Positions 1-9,256 are shown, counted from the stretch's first letter. The stretch is DNA of 64,000 nt from UBA2897 sp036733925 (GCA_036733925.1 DAIMZO010000005.1:34167-98166); one strand, 5' to 3'. The notes: a model not told the origin generated them from the sequence alone. Program-made: numbers and translations.

Positions 1-11
1 AGGCATATTTC

Positions 12-980
12 TTACTCGTTTTCTTCGTTGTCCTCGTCGAGCGGGGTGCCAAACACGAGGTGATCGAGCAGGTTGATGAGTTTGTTGATCTCCGGTTTCG
101 ATACCTGGCCGGATGCGCCGAGGCTCTCGCCCTTGATGCGCATCTCTTCACTGATCAGCGAGGAGAACAGCACGACCGGCACTTCCTTCAGGCGGTCATC
201 CTCGCGGATGAGCTTGAGCAGACGGTGGCCGTCCATCTTCGGCATCTCAACATCGGTGATGACGATGCCGACCTGATCCTCGATCGGGCCGTCTTTCTTC
301 GCGAGGCCCTGCAGGTACTCCCAAGCGTCCTGCCCATTGCCGAAGTCGCGGACGAAGCGGTAGCCGGACTCATGCAGGGTCGTCACGAGCAGCTCGCGCA
401 GCATGCCCGAGTCCTCGGCGATGACGACGTGCACCTTCGCGCGCTTGTCCTTGACGTCCTCGGTCGCTTCCTCGAACGTCGTGAGCTTCGCGTTGACCTC
501 TGGATTGATTTCGGCGATGATTGTCTCGAAGTCGAGCAGCAGCACGATGCGATCCTTCATCTTGACGATGCCGACCACGCGGGACTGGTCGCCGACCTCC
601 GGCGCCGGCTCCATGTCCTTCCACGAGATGCGGTGGATGCGCGAGACGTTCTCGACGAGGAAGCCGATGTTGTAGTTGTTGATCTCCGTCACGATGATGT
701 TCTTGAGCTCGCCGTTCGGCTGCACATTCAGGCAGCGCGGCAGGTTCACGAGCGGGATTGCCTTGCCGCGCAACGTGAACAGGCCGTCGACGTACGGATG
801 CGCCTGCGGCATCGTCGTCACCGGCTGCGCCGTCACGACCTCGCGGACCTTCGCGACATTGATGCCGTAGTTCACGTTCCCGATGCTGAACTCCACAATC
901 TCAAATTCGTTGGTGCCGCTTTCAAGCAGGATTCCCTTTTTATCCCCGCTCGTCTCTGCTGTAAGATTTTCTGCTGCCAT
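12..980 (-). CDS. cheV: Chemotaxis coupling protein CheV (CheW domain + receiver domain)
   Basis: CheV couples chemoreceptors to the CheA kinase and tunes the signal through phosphorylation of its receiver domain, at the cytoplasmic face of receptor arrays. The N-terminal CheW-like domain spans roughly residues 20-165 and the receiver domain roughly 180-310, with the acceptor Asp in the segment VITDVEMPKMDG. I chose the ATG at 980 (322 aa, close to the usual ~300) over the upstream codons because a GGGGGCG purine run sits just before it. The gene is separated from cvfB by about 210 bases and seems to stand alone. It implies a motile or chemotactic host, in line with the CheB gene near 47.5 kb. 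No flagellar genes are visible. Confidence 0.93.
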   Translation of the reverse strand: MAAENLTAETSGDKKGILLESGTNEFEIVEFSIGNVNYGINVAKVREVVTAQPVTTMPQAHPYVDGLFTLRGKAIPLVNLPRCLNVQPNGELKNIIVTEINNYNIGFLVENVSRIHRISWKDMEPAPEVGDQSRVVGIVKMKDRIVLLLDFETIIAEINPEVNAKLTTFEEATEDVKDKRAKVHVVIAEDSGMLRELLVTTLHESGYRFVRDFGNGQDAWEYLQGLAKKDGPIEDQVGIVITDVEMPKMDGHRLLKLIREDDRLKEVPVVLFSSLISEEMRIKGESLGASGQVSKPEINKLINLLDHLVFGTPLDEDNEENE

Positions 981-1196
981 CAAATTCGCCCCCATAACTC
1001 GAACTGCTTTCGCATGGTATTCCAATTTCCTAGATCCCGGCCGCGCATCTTCCCTCATGCGATTCCATGGCGCGGCTGGATGGTAGAATTCTATTTCTAT
1101 AATGTTCTATTCGCGCCGGAACGGGAAATTCCTTCTATCCTGCAAAAATATCCCGTAAAAATCCCGCAGAAACTTTTCCGAAGGACGTTGCGTCCA

Positions 1197-2156
1197 TCAA
1201 TCCGCCTGCCCCGGAGCTGCGGTATCCGCTGCGCCCGAAGCCTCCTTCAGGTACGTCCAGCCGTCGTGTTCCTTGACGATGCCGTTCTTCAGCAGGTGGC
1301 CGAGCGCGCGCTTGAACGCCGCCTTCGAGATATGGAATTTGTCGCGGATGACCTCGGGGGAGGTCTTGTCGGTGTACGGCATCTTGCCCTTGCGCTGCTG
1401 CAGGAGCGAGAGGATCCGCCCGGCGTCCGCGAGCAGCGCGTTCTCCTTGGCCTCGAGCAGGGAGGCATTCAGCCGGCCGTCCGGGCGCACATAGGTCACG
1501 CGCGCCGTCACGATCTCGCCGACGCGCGGCCGCTCGCGCATCTCCTTGTTCGCGATGAAGACGATGTAGTGCTCCTCGGAGAACAGGAACGCGCCCGCGT
1601 CCGTGTAGTTGTAGATGGCGCCCGTCACCCGATCCCCGCGGCGCGCCTTGCCGATCGCGGAGACAGAGGCGCGGCGCATCTCGTCCTCGACCTCCATCGT
1701 CACGGCGAGGCGGCCGGACTTATCCGTGTAGAGCTTCGCCCAGACCTTCTCGCCGACCTGCGGCCGCCCGCGCATGCCCGCGTACGGCATGAAGATGCCG
1801 CGCTCCGCGCCGACATCGACATAGGCCCCGTCCTTGTCGACGTTGATGACCTTCAGGTACGCAATCTGGCCCTCCTTCATCCTCGGCACACGCATGCTCG
1901 CGGTCAGGCGGTGCTTCGGGTCGCGGTAAAGGAACACCTCGACCTCGTCGCCGACCGCAACCTCCGCCGTCTGCTGGTGCTTGTGCAGCAGGATGTCGTC
2001 CGAGGTATTGCCGGTGCCCGCATCGAGGAACGCGCCCATCTCGCCGAGGCGTGCGACGCGCAGCGTCTCGACCGTGCTCGGCTTCAGGCTGCGTTTCGCG
2101 CGCGGCGCCGCGGCAGTCTCCGTATGTTCCGTATGCTCCGTGTGATCCGTATGCAT
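1197..2156 (-). CDS. cvfB: S1-domain RNA-binding protein, CvfB/YitL family
   Basis: This cytoplasmic RNA-binding protein belongs to the CvfB (YitL) family, named for a virulence factor of Staphylococcus. Tandem S1-like beta-barrels cover roughly residues 25-215, and a C-terminal winged-helix region follows (around KFHISKAAFKRALGHLLKNG). The ATG at 2156 is preferred to the one at 2171 because GAGGA lies 8 nt upstream and it avoids overlapping rsfS. The N-terminus has a short HTE-type tandem repeat (DHTEHTEHTE), unlike the rest of the protein. It is the last gene of the long rplU-to-cvfB block, starting 4 nt after rsfS. The exact RNA target is unknown. Confidence 0.85.
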   Translation of the reverse strand: MHTDHTEHTEHTETAAAPRAKRSLKPSTVETLRVARLGEMGAFLDAGTGNTSDDILLHKHQQTAEVAVGDEVEVFLYRDPKHRLTASMRVPRMKEGQIAYLKVINVDKDGAYVDVGAERGIFMPYAGMRGRPQVGEKVWAKLYTDKSGRLAVTMEVEDEMRRASVSAIGKARRGDRVTGAIYNYTDAGAFLFSEEHYIVFIANKEMRERPRVGEIVTARVTYVRPDGRLNASLLEAKENALLADAGRILSLLQQRKGKMPYTDKTSPEVIRDKFHISKAAFKRALGHLLKNGIVKEHDGWTYLKEASGAADTAAPGQAD

Positions 2157-2160
2157 CGTA

Positions 2161-2505
2161 TCAGTCCTCATAGGTCGTCAGTTTCGCTTCACCCCAGAGC
2201 TGCTCGATCGCGTAGTACTCGCGCGCGTCCTGACGGAAGATGTGCGCGATGACGTCGCCGTAGTCCATCAGGACCCATTCGCCCTCGCGGTAGCCCTCTT
2301 TATGGCCGAAGGCCGCCCCTTTCTCGGCGAGCTCCTCCTCGATGTTGTCGGCGATGGCCCGCACCTGCGTCGCCGTATTCGCCGAGCAGACGACGAAATA
2401 GTCCGTCGAGCTCGAGATGCCCTGCATGTCCATGATGACGATGTCGCGCGCCTTCTTATCGCTGGCCGCCTTGCAGATGGCCTCGCATACTTCTTTCTCT
2501 GTCAA
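2161..2505 (-). CDS. rsfS: Ribosomal silencing factor RsfS
   Basis: RsfS (Iojap family) binds ribosomal protein L14 and blocks joining of the 30S and 50S subunits when nutrients are scarce. The 114-residue length and the family segments ISSSTDYFVVCSA and EWVLMDYGDVIAHIF are typical. The start is a TTG at 2505, supported by AGGAGG 7 nt upstream; no ATG fits the family N-terminus. The neighbourhood nadD-yqeK-LCP-rsfS is a conserved Firmicutes arrangement, so co-transcription with those genes is likely. Confidence 0.93.
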   Translation of the reverse strand: MTEKEVCEAICKAASDKKARDIVIMDMQGISSSTDYFVVCSANTATQVRAIADNIEEELAEKGAAFGHKEGYREGEWVLMDYGDVIAHIFRQDAREYYAIEQLWGEAKLTTYED

Positions 2506-2529
2506 GATGATTCCTCCTAAAAAATATAA

Positions 2530-3573
2530 TTACGAATCTTCGTCGTTTCCGTTTTCTTCTTCTGGGAAAAGCTCCTGCACGCATTCGCGGATGGCGCTCT
2601 CGTCCGGCACCCAGATGGTGTCGTCATCCTGCGCCGGCTCGCCGGGCAGCATCTTCGTCTCCGGCTGCTCCGTGCTGATGCCGCGCAGGACGTTCGCGAG
2701 ATGCGCCGCGTCGAAGATCTCCGCGCTCGTGTCGACTTCCTCGCGAAGGATCTTCGCGATTTCCGGCAGATGCGGGATGGTCTCCACCTGCAGCAGCTTA
2801 TTGTAGAGCACGCGCACGAATTTCTGCTGCCGCTGCACGCGCCCCGTATCGCCCATCTCCGGGCTCCGATAGCGCAGGTAGCCCTGCACCTGCCGCCCGT
2901 CGAGGTGCTGATAGCCGCGCTTCAGATGGATGGTGAGCCCGGAGGCCGGGTCATCGTAATCCATATCGCCCTCGACGTAGAGGTCGAGGCCGCCGAGCTG
3001 GTCGATGAGATCCGCGAACGCCTTCGTGTCAACGACGACGTACTGATGGATGGAGACGCCGCCGAGCAGATTGCTGATCGCGCGCACCATCATCGACGGG
3101 CCGCCGACCGTATAGGCGCTGCTGATCCGGCCGCCCTGCTGCGTACCCGGATAGTGGATCCAGGTATCGCGCGGGATCGACAGGAACCGCACCTTGCCCG
3201 TCTGGTTATCCGAGCTCAGCAGCAGCACCGTGTCCGCGCGCCGCCCGCCGTCCTCCGCGGCGTCGGCGCCATCGTCGAGGCCGAGGATCAGCACGTTCGT
3301 ATAGCCGTCAAAGCGCGGGTCGACCTCGCCGCGCCAGGCCTGCTGGCGCTCGAGATAGCCCTGATACCGGCTCTGCACATTGTAGTAGGTCTGCACGCCG
3401 AGCCGGATAGCGGCGAACCCGGTGACGAGCAGCACGGCGAGCAGCGCCGCCAGCACAATCAACACGCCCGTCAGCCGCACGAGCGCGCGCCGCCGCCTGC
3501 GGCGCAGTGCCCGACGCTTCCGCTCGATATTCGCCCGCGTGATACTGACCGGGTCTTTTTCCCTATCGTCCAT
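2530..3573 (-). CDS. LytR-CpsA-Psr (LCP) family cell-wall ligase
   Basis: LCP proteins transfer polyprenyl-phosphate-linked glycopolymers onto peptidoglycan at the outer face of the inner membrane. A basic cytoplasmic tail (RRRRRRALVR) is followed by one transmembrane helix at about residues 28-52. The LCP domain comes next, with VLILGLDDGAD, the Arg-rich strand SIPRDTWIHYPG and the late segment YLRYRSPEMGDTGRVQRQQ. The substrate in a diderm Firmicute is not known from sequence. The gene sits between yqeK and rsfS in the operon, as in many Firmicutes. Confidence 0.9.
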   Translation of the reverse strand: MDDREKDPVSITRANIERKRRALRRRRRRALVRLTGVLIVLAALLAVLLVTGFAAIRLGVQTYYNVQSRYQGYLERQQAWRGEVDPRFDGYTNVLILGLDDGADAAEDGGRRADTVLLLSSDNQTGKVRFLSIPRDTWIHYPGTQQGGRISSAYTVGGPSMMVRAISNLLGGVSIHQYVVVDTKAFADLIDQLGGLDLYVEGDMDYDDPASGLTIHLKRGYQHLDGRQVQGYLRYRSPEMGDTGRVQRQQKFVRVLYNKLLQVETIPHLPEIAKILREEVDTSAEIFDAAHLANVLRGISTEQPETKMLPGEPAQDDDTIWVPDESAIRECVQELFPEEENGNDEDS

Positions 3574-3614
3574 GCTCGTCCACGCTGCCCTTCTCTATCC
3601 ATCTCCTCCGATGC

Positions 3615-4202
3615 TCAACGCTTCGCCATGCGGCGCAGCAGGATTTCGTTGCGCGCGAGCACGGTGTCCGGGTGGATCATGTGCCCTTTCTCCGTCACGA
3701 ACGCGATGGACTGGCTGAGCCCCTCGAGCAGCATGTCGTCGAGCTCCGCAGTCCGCGCGAGCTCGCGCAGCATCTCCACCTGCGGATAGCTCCGCGACGG
3801 CTCGATCATATCGGCGAACCAGATGATCTTGTCGAGCTTCGACATGCCGGCGCCGCCGACCGTGTGCCGGTAGATGGCGCGCGAGATCTCCTCGTCCTCG
3901 ACGCCGTAGTCCTCGCGCACGAGCGCGGCGCCGATATAGGCGTGCAGCAGCAGAGGCATCGCGGCCTCGACCGAGCTGTAGACGAGGCCGCGCCGATCTG
4001 CCTCCTCGCGCATCGCATCATTCGGGTACTGTCGCGCGCAGTCATGCAGGAGGCCCGCAACGCGCGCCTTTTTCTCATCGACACCGAAGCGGCCGGCGAG
4101 AAATACCGCCGTGTCCATGACGCCGAGCGAATGCTGATAGCGCGATGGTTTCAGCCGGCTCTCGAGCTGCTTCTTCATATCGTCGATGCTCATCGTAATC
4201 AC
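3615..4202 (-). CDS. yqeK: HD-domain phosphohydrolase YqeK (symmetrical Ap4A hydrolase family)
   Basis: YqeK proteins hydrolyse diadenosine tetraphosphate to two ADP using an HD-type di-metal centre. The metal motif appears as H in YQHSLGV, then HD in LLHDCARQ, with later HTVGG and WFADMIEPSR segments typical of the family. The 195-residue length is normal. The likely start is GTG at 4202, overlapping the nadD stop as GTGA with GAGGG about 9 nt upstream; ATG at 4193 is an alternative. Overlap with nadD points to translational coupling. Confidence 0.9.
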   Translation of the reverse strand: MITMSIDDMKKQLESRLKPSRYQHSLGVMDTAVFLAGRFGVDEKKARVAGLLHDCARQYPNDAMREEADRRGLVYSSVEAAMPLLLHAYIGAALVREDYGVEDEEISRAIYRHTVGGAGMSKLDKIIWFADMIEPSRSYPQVEMLRELARTAELDDMLLEGLSQSIAFVTEKGHMIHPDTVLARNEILLRRMAKR

Positions 4203-4804
4203 AGGTAAAGTCCCTCTTTCTCAATGTACTCGCGGACAGCCTGCGGCACGAGGTAGCGGATGGACTTCCCCTCGCGCACGCGGCGGCGGATATCGGTTGA
4301 CGAGATCTCGAGCTGCGGCGTGTCGATGCGGTGGATGCGCTGGCAGCCCGCATCGCCGAACCGGTCGTGCAGGCGCGTGACGTCGAGCTCCGTGCCCTGC
4401 CGCGTCGCCGTCACGAAACGGCAGAGCTGCAACAGCTCATCGACCCGGTGCCAGGTGTCGAGGTCGTTGACCGCGTCCGCACCGATGAAGAAATAGAATT
4501 CCATATCGGAGCCGTAGCGTGCGCGGAGCTCGAGGATCGTATCGATTGTGTAGGACGCACCCTTGCGCCGCAGCTCGATATCCGACGCGATGAAATGCGG
4601 ATTCGAGCAGACGGCGAGCTGCGTCATGATGTAGCGGTCCTGCGCCGACGCGACCTGCTGATGGAGCTTGTGCGGCGGGATGGCCGCCGGGATGAACAGC
4701 ACGGTGTCGAGTCCGAGCTCGCTGCGCACGGCTTCCGCCGTGATCAGATGCCCCTCGTGGATCGGGTCGAACGTGCCGCCCATGATACCGATCTGCCTGC
4801 TCAT
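4199..4804 (-). CDS. nadD: Nicotinate-nucleotide adenylyltransferase NadD
   Basis: NadD adenylates nicotinate mononucleotide to deamido-NAD, a step of NAD synthesis in the cytoplasm. The nucleotidyltransferase signature GGTFDPIHEGHL is at residues ~9-20, and the C-terminal SSTDIRRRV motif is present. At 201 aa it has the family length. It overlaps the upstream 64-aa membrane protein gene by an ATGA junction and the downstream yqeK by GTGA, so the three are probably translated together. Confidence 0.95.
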   Translation of the reverse strand: MSRQIGIMGGTFDPIHEGHLITAEAVRSELGLDTVLFIPAAIPPHKLHQQVASAQDRYIMTQLAVCSNPHFIASDIELRRKGASYTIDTILELRARYGSDMEFYFFIGADAVNDLDTWHRVDELLQLCRFVTATRQGTELDVTRLHDRFGDAGCQRIHRIDTPQLEISSTDIRRRVREGKSIRYLVPQAVREYIEKEGLYL

Positions 4805-4995
4805 TCCGACTGCCCTCCCAATAGTACCTGCGCCATCATCGAAAACAGCGCCAAGGCGAGCGCGATGCTCACGAAAAGCCAGAGCAGCGCGCGCCCGTAG
4901 TCGCAGGCGTCATGCCAACCTTTCTCCGTATGGAGATAGGCCCTGCCGGCACGGATATAGCCCTGCACGCGCCGCATGGTCTCGCGGATGGTCAT
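4801..4995 (-). CDS. Small single-pass membrane protein, unknown function
   Basis: I do not recognise this 64-residue protein. It has a basic, Tyr-containing N-terminal half followed by one strongly hydrophobic helix (about residues 37-58, ALLWLFVSIALALALF) and a short polar tail, suggesting an N-in single-pass inner-membrane protein. It overlaps both neighbours by 4-nt ATGA junctions (proA upstream, nadD downstream). This supports it being a real, translationally coupled gene and not a chance ORF. No function can be inferred from position. Confidence 0.7.
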   Translation of the reverse strand: MTIRETMRRVQGYIRAGRAYLHTEKGWHDACDYGRALLWLFVSIALALALFSMMAQVLLGGQSE

Positions 4996-6254
4996 TCGCG
5001 GACCTGCCCTTCGCCATAGATCAGATATTTCGTGCTCGTCAGCGCCTCGAGCCCCATCGGGCCGCGCGCGTGGAGCTTCTGCGTGCTGATGCCGATCTCG
5101 GCACCGAACCCGAACTCAAAGCCGTCGGTGAAGCGCGTCGACGCATTGACGTAGACCGCCGCCGCATCGACCTCTTTCTGGAAGCGGTGCGCATGTTCGA
5201 GATTCTCCGTCACGATGGTCTCGCTGTGCCCCGTGTTGTACGTATTGATGTGCTCGATGGCCGCCGTGAGGTCGTCGACGACCTTGATGGAAAGGATCAG
5301 ATCGCCGTACTCGGTGTGCCAGTCCTCCTCCGTGGCCTCGGCCATGTCCGGGCAGATGGCGCGCGCCCGCTCGTCACCGCGCAGCTCGACATGCTTTTCC
5401 TGCATGACCACCGCGAGCTTCGGCAGGAACGCCGCCGCAATGTCCTGATGCACGAGCAGGCTCTCCATCGCGTTGCAGACCGACGGATGCGAGCATTTCG
5501 CGTTGACCGCGATCTTCACAGCCATATCCTGATCTGCGGAGTCGTCGACATAGGTATGGCAGACGCCCGTGCCCGTCTCGATGACCGGCACCGAGCTGTT
5601 CTCGGCCACATGGCGGATGAGCCCCGCGCCGCCGCGCGGGATGATCACGTCGAGCAGGCCCGAGAGATGCGCCATGACGTCGACGGCCTCGTGGTCCGTA
5701 TACTCAACGAACTGGATGGCACCCTCCGGGATGCCGGCCTTGCAGGCCGCCTTCGCGAGCAATGAGCTGATGGCCGTGTTCGAGCGGATGGCCTCGCTGC
5801 CGCCGCGCAGCATCACGGCGTTGCCCGATTTCAGGCAGAGCCCCGCGGCGTCCGCCGTGACGTTTGGCCGCGCCTCATAGATGATGCCGATGACCCCGAT
5901 GGGGACGCGTACGCGGCGAATCTCCAGGCCGTTCGGGCGCACGGTCGAGTAATCGCCCTGGCAGACCGGATCCGGCAGGGACGCCGTCTGGCGCAGGCCC
6001 TCCGCCATTTTCGCGATGCGGTTCTCATCGAGCATCAGACGGTCGAGATACGAGCGGCGCAGGCCCTTTTCGCGCGCCTCCTCAAGATCCTCCGCGTTGG
6101 CGCGCAGGATGAGCTCGCTGCGCTGCTCGAGCACGTGCGCCATCGCGAGCAGGGCCTGATTCTTCACGCCCGTCGGCAGGACGCCAAGCTTCCGCGAGGC
6201 CGCCTTGGCCGCCTCCGCCTTTTCCCGCATAGCTTTTTCCATATCGACTGCCAT
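4992..6254 (-). CDS. proA: Gamma-glutamyl phosphate reductase ProA
   Basis: ProA reduces gamma-glutamyl phosphate to glutamate-5-semialdehyde with NADPH, the second step of proline synthesis. The aldehyde-dehydrogenase-fold protein contains the catalytic Cys in KCSHPSVCNAMES and the conserved IYEARPNVT segment. The ATG at 6254 (420 aa) is chosen over the upstream TTG because GGGAGG precedes it at good spacing. It follows proB by 38 nt, giving the usual proBA order. Confidence 0.96.
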   Translation of the reverse strand: MAVDMEKAMREKAEAAKAASRKLGVLPTGVKNQALLAMAHVLEQRSELILRANAEDLEEAREKGLRRSYLDRLMLDENRIAKMAEGLRQTASLPDPVCQGDYSTVRPNGLEIRRVRVPIGVIGIIYEARPNVTADAAGLCLKSGNAVMLRGGSEAIRSNTAISSLLAKAACKAGIPEGAIQFVEYTDHEAVDVMAHLSGLLDVIIPRGGAGLIRHVAENSSVPVIETGTGVCHTYVDDSADQDMAVKIAVNAKCSHPSVCNAMESLLVHQDIAAAFLPKLAVVMQEKHVELRGDERARAICPDMAEATEEDWHTEYGDLILSIKVVDDLTAAIEHINTYNTGHSETIVTENLEHAHRFQKEVDAAAVYVNASTRFTDGFEFGFGAEIGISTQKLHARGPMGLEALTSTKYLIYGEGQVRE

Positions 6255-6292
6255 AGAGATTCCTCCCAATCCTTCTGCCCTCCGGCACCTCG

Positions 6293-7429
6293 TCAGACCA
6301 TCAGCACCATATTGTCCCGGTGGATGATTTCCGCCGGGCAGTCCGCGCCGCCGAGGATCTTCGCGAAATCCTCGGTCTGGTGGCCCATCAGGCGCCGGAT
6401 CGCCTCACTATCATAATTCACGATGCCGCGCGCGATTTCCTGCTGTTTCTCGGAAAGAATCCGCACGGTGCTGCCCGCCGGGAACGCCCCGGCGCAGTCC
6501 GTGATGCCGACGGCCAGGATGCTCGCGCCCTGCTCGCGCAGCGCGCGCTCGCAGCCCGCGTCGACCGCAATGTCGCCGGCGAGCCGCTTGCCGAACGCGA
6601 GCCAGCTCCGGCGGAGCTGCAGATGATCCTCGCGCGCCGGGAACACCGTGCCGACCTCCTCGCCCGCGAGCACGTCGAGCAGTGCATGCCGGCGGAGCCC
6701 CGAGACGATGGCCATCGTGACGCCTGCGCCGCCCGCGACCTTCGCGGCCTGGATCTTCGTCATCATGCCGCCTGTGCCGAGCGAGGAGCCCGCGCCGCCC
6801 GCGAGCGCCTCGATGGCCGGCGTCACCTCCGGCACCTCGTGGATGAGCTGCGCGTCCGCGTGCGTCTGCGGATTCGCCGTATAGAGCCCCTCGATATCCG
6901 AGAGGATGATGAGCGCGTCTGCGTCAACGAGCGTCGCGACGATGGCCGACAGGTTGTCGTTGTCGCCGATCTGGAACTCATCGACCGAGATTGCGTCGTT
7001 CTCGTTGATGATCGGGATGGCGCCCATCTCAAGCAGCGCGAACAGCGCATTGCGCGAGTGATGGTAGTGGTTGTGGCGCACGGCGTCCTCCTTCGTCAGG
7101 AGCACCTGCCCGACCGTCTTGCCGTACTCCGCGAAGAACTTCTCGTAGATATGCAGCAGGATGCCCTGCCCGATGGCCGCGAGCGCCTGCTTGCCCGGCA
7201 TGTCCGCCGGCTTCTTGGCGAGACCTAGCCGGCCCATGCCTGCCGCCTGCGCGCCCGATGATACCAGGATGACCTCGCGCCCCTCGTTCGAGAGCTCCGC
7301 GAGATCGCGCACGAGATGCTCGATGCGGTGCAGGTTGAGCTTGCCCGTCTTATGCGTCAGCGTGCTCGACCCGACCTTCACGACGACGCGCTTCGCCTCT
7401 TTCAGCCGCGCCCTGCCGTCCATCGTCAT
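6293..7429 (-). CDS. proB: Glutamate 5-kinase ProB with C-terminal PUA domain
   Basis: ProB phosphorylates glutamate to gamma-glutamyl phosphate, the first and usually feedback-controlled step of proline synthesis. The amino-acid kinase domain begins VVVKVGSSTLT and contains NENDAISVDE. A PUA domain occupies roughly the last 100 residues. I prefer ATG at 7429 (378 aa) over GTG at 7438 because AGGAG lies 8 nt upstream of it. It sits directly downstream of yhbY in the obg operon and upstream of proA. Confidence 0.96.
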   Translation of the reverse strand: MTMDGRARLKEAKRVVVKVGSSTLTHKTGKLNLHRIEHLVRDLAELSNEGREVILVSSGAQAAGMGRLGLAKKPADMPGKQALAAIGQGILLHIYEKFFAEYGKTVGQVLLTKEDAVRHNHYHHSRNALFALLEMGAIPIINENDAISVDEFQIGDNDNLSAIVATLVDADALIILSDIEGLYTANPQTHADAQLIHEVPEVTPAIEALAGGAGSSLGTGGMMTKIQAAKVAGGAGVTMAIVSGLRRHALLDVLAGEEVGTVFPAREDHLQLRRSWLAFGKRLAGDIAVDAGCERALREQGASILAVGITDCAGAFPAGSTVRILSEKQQEIARGIVNYDSEAIRRLMGHQTEDFAKILGGADCPAEIIHRDNMVLMV

Positions 7430-7456
7430 GCACCTCACTCCTTTCGCTTCGATAGA

Positions 7457-7768
7457 TTACGGCAGCTCGATCTTCGGCTTGTCGAAATTCCGCTTGAACA
7501 GCAGCCCATTCCGGCCGATGATCTGCACGAGCTCCGCGTCGACGCGCTCCGTCAGCGTCTCAATCATGCTCTTGATCTGTTCCGCATCGTCCGCGCTGTT
7601 CTGCAGCACGCGTACCTTGATGAGCTCACGCTTCTTGATGGCCTCACGCGCCGACTGCACGACAGCCGGCGTCAGGCCGTCCTTGCCCATCTGCACGACC
7701 GGGTCGATGCCCATGCCCATCGAGCGCAGGAAGCTCTTCTGTTTTCCCGTCAAAGAATGTCTCAGCAT
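7457..7768 (-). CDS. yhbY: CRM-domain RNA-binding protein YhbY
   Basis: YhbY proteins are single CRM (KH-like) domains associated with pre-50S ribosomal particles. The 103-residue protein shows the family pattern: LTGKQKSFLRSMG, the GXXG-type loop GKDGLT, and a C-terminal RNGLLFKR segment. Its position between obg and proB, in a block of ribosome-assembly genes (rplU, rpmA, obg, rsfS), fits a role in large-subunit biogenesis. Confidence 0.93.
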   Translation of the reverse strand: MLRHSLTGKQKSFLRSMGMGIDPVVQMGKDGLTPAVVQSAREAIKKRELIKVRVLQNSADDAEQIKSMIETLTERVDAELVQIIGRNGLLFKRNFDKPKIELP

Positions 7769-7793
7769 TTGTTTCTCCTATTTCTTCCGCGTA

Positions 7794-9074
7794 TTACTCG
7801 CGATACTCGAACTCCATATCCCCGATATGAACCGTCTGGCCCTCCTTGATGCCGCGCGCCTTGAGCTTCTCGTCGATGCCCTTGATGCGCCAGATGTACT
7901 GGAAGCGGCGCACGGCCTCGTCGTTGTTGAAGTTCGTCATCGCGACGAGCTTCTCGATGGCCTTGCCATGCACGATGAAATCGGCCGCGTCGTTGCGCGT
8001 GATCGTGACCTTTTCCGGATCCTCGCCGTTCTCATCGTAGACCTGCTCCGTCTCCTCTTCCTCCGGCTCCGACACGTAGTTATCGAGCCAGGTGCCGACG
8101 TAGGCAATCAGCTCGCGCACGCCCTGATGCGTCGCCGCCGAAATCTCGAAATACGCAAGGCCCTCCTCCTTCGCGAGCTTCTGGAGCCGCGGGAGGTTCT
8201 CCTGCGCCTGCGGCAGGTCGATCTTGTTCGCGACGAGGATCTGCGTCTTCTTCATGATCTTGTCGCTGTACTTCCGCAGTTCCTTGTTGATGTTGTAATA
8301 GTCCTCGACCGGATTGCGGCCCTCGATGCCCGACGCGTCGACGATGTGCAGGATCAGCTTCGTGCGCTCGATATGCCGCAGGAAGTCGTGGCCGAGGCCG
8401 ACGCCGTCCGCGGCGCCCTCGATGAGGCCAGGGATATCCGCCATGACGAAGCTCTTCTCATAGTCGGTCTTCACGACGCCGAGCACGGGCGTGATCGTCG
8501 TGAACGGATAGTCCGCGATCTCCGGCTTCGCCGAGCTGCAGCTCGAGATCAAGCTCGACTTGCCGACGCTCGGATAGCCGACCAGCCCGACATCCGCGAG
8601 CAGCTTCAGCTCGAGGATCACGCGGCGCGACTCGCCCGGCTCACCGAACTCCGCGAACGTCGGTGCGCGGTTCGCGGCCGTCGCGAATTTCGCGTTGCCG
8701 CGGCCGCCACGGCCGCCCTTGCAGATCACAGCCTGCTGGCCGACCTCGGTGAGGTCCGCGAGCACCTCGCCCGTCTCCTCATCCTTCACGATCGTTCCTG
8801 GCGGTACTTTGACATAGCAGGCCGGCGCGTTCGCGCCGTACATGTTCTTGATGTCGCCGTTCTCGCCGTTCTCCGCCTTGAACTTCCGGTGATAGCGGAA
8901 GTCGAGCAGTGTGTTCAGGTTCGTGTCGACGACAAAGATGATGTCTCCGCCCTTGCCGCCGTCGCCGCCCGCCGGGCCGCCCTTCGGCACGAATTTCTCG
9001 CGGCGGAACGCGGATTTCCCGTGCCCGCCGTCCCCGGCCTTCAGGATGACCGGCGTCCGATCGATGAATTGCAT
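7794..9074 (-). CDS. obg: Obg/CgtA family ribosome-assembly GTPase
   Basis: Obg is an essential GTPase in late 50S assembly and stress signalling. The N-terminal glycine-rich Obg fold has GGKGG and GGRGGRGNAKF stretches (residues ~1-158). The G domain has the P-loop GYPSVGKSSL, switch region ending ADIPGLIEG and base motif NKID. A C-terminal OCT domain follows (from about residue 345). The start is ATG 9074 (MQFIDRTP), with AAAGGAG upstream; the in-frame extension upstream runs through the rpmA terminator and is not coding. Obg opens a second transcriptional segment after that terminator. Confidence 0.96.
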   Translation of the reverse strand: MQFIDRTPVILKAGDGGHGKSAFRREKFVPKGGPAGGDGGKGGDIIFVVDTNLNTLLDFRYHRKFKAENGENGDIKNMYGANAPACYVKVPPGTIVKDEETGEVLADLTEVGQQAVICKGGRGGRGNAKFATAANRAPTFAEFGEPGESRRVILELKLLADVGLVGYPSVGKSSLISSCSSAKPEIADYPFTTITPVLGVVKTDYEKSFVMADIPGLIEGAADGVGLGHDFLRHIERTKLILHIVDASGIEGRNPVEDYYNINKELRKYSDKIMKKTQILVANKIDLPQAQENLPRLQKLAKEEGLAYFEISAATHQGVRELIAYVGTWLDNYVSEPEEEETEQVYDENGEDPEKVTITRNDAADFIVHGKAIEKLVAMTNFNNDEAVRRFQYIWRIKGIDEKLKARGIKEGQTVHIGDMEFEYRE

Positions 9075-9119
9075 AGTAGTCTCCTTTCCCTTCGAAGCTT
9101 TCTTTTCCTTGTGATAACG

Positions 9120-9149
9120 AAAAAACCGGTATTCCCCTCGGAATACCGG
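9120..9149 (-). terminator. Intrinsic terminator between rpmA and obg
   Basis: A perfect 10-bp stem (CCGGTATTCC at 9126-9135 with GGAATACCGG at 9140-9149, 4-nt loop) is followed on the minus strand by a run of six T. It would end the rplU-prp-rpmA transcript or attenuate read-through into obg. Confidence 0.85.
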
Positions 9150-9256
9150 CTCCTTCCTTGTCACAACGCATCTTCACGCCGAATATTCCAATATAGGACC
9201 AAATACAGAAATACCTGCGCCATCGCAGGGATAACGCAGGTACGTCCAATCTGCTA

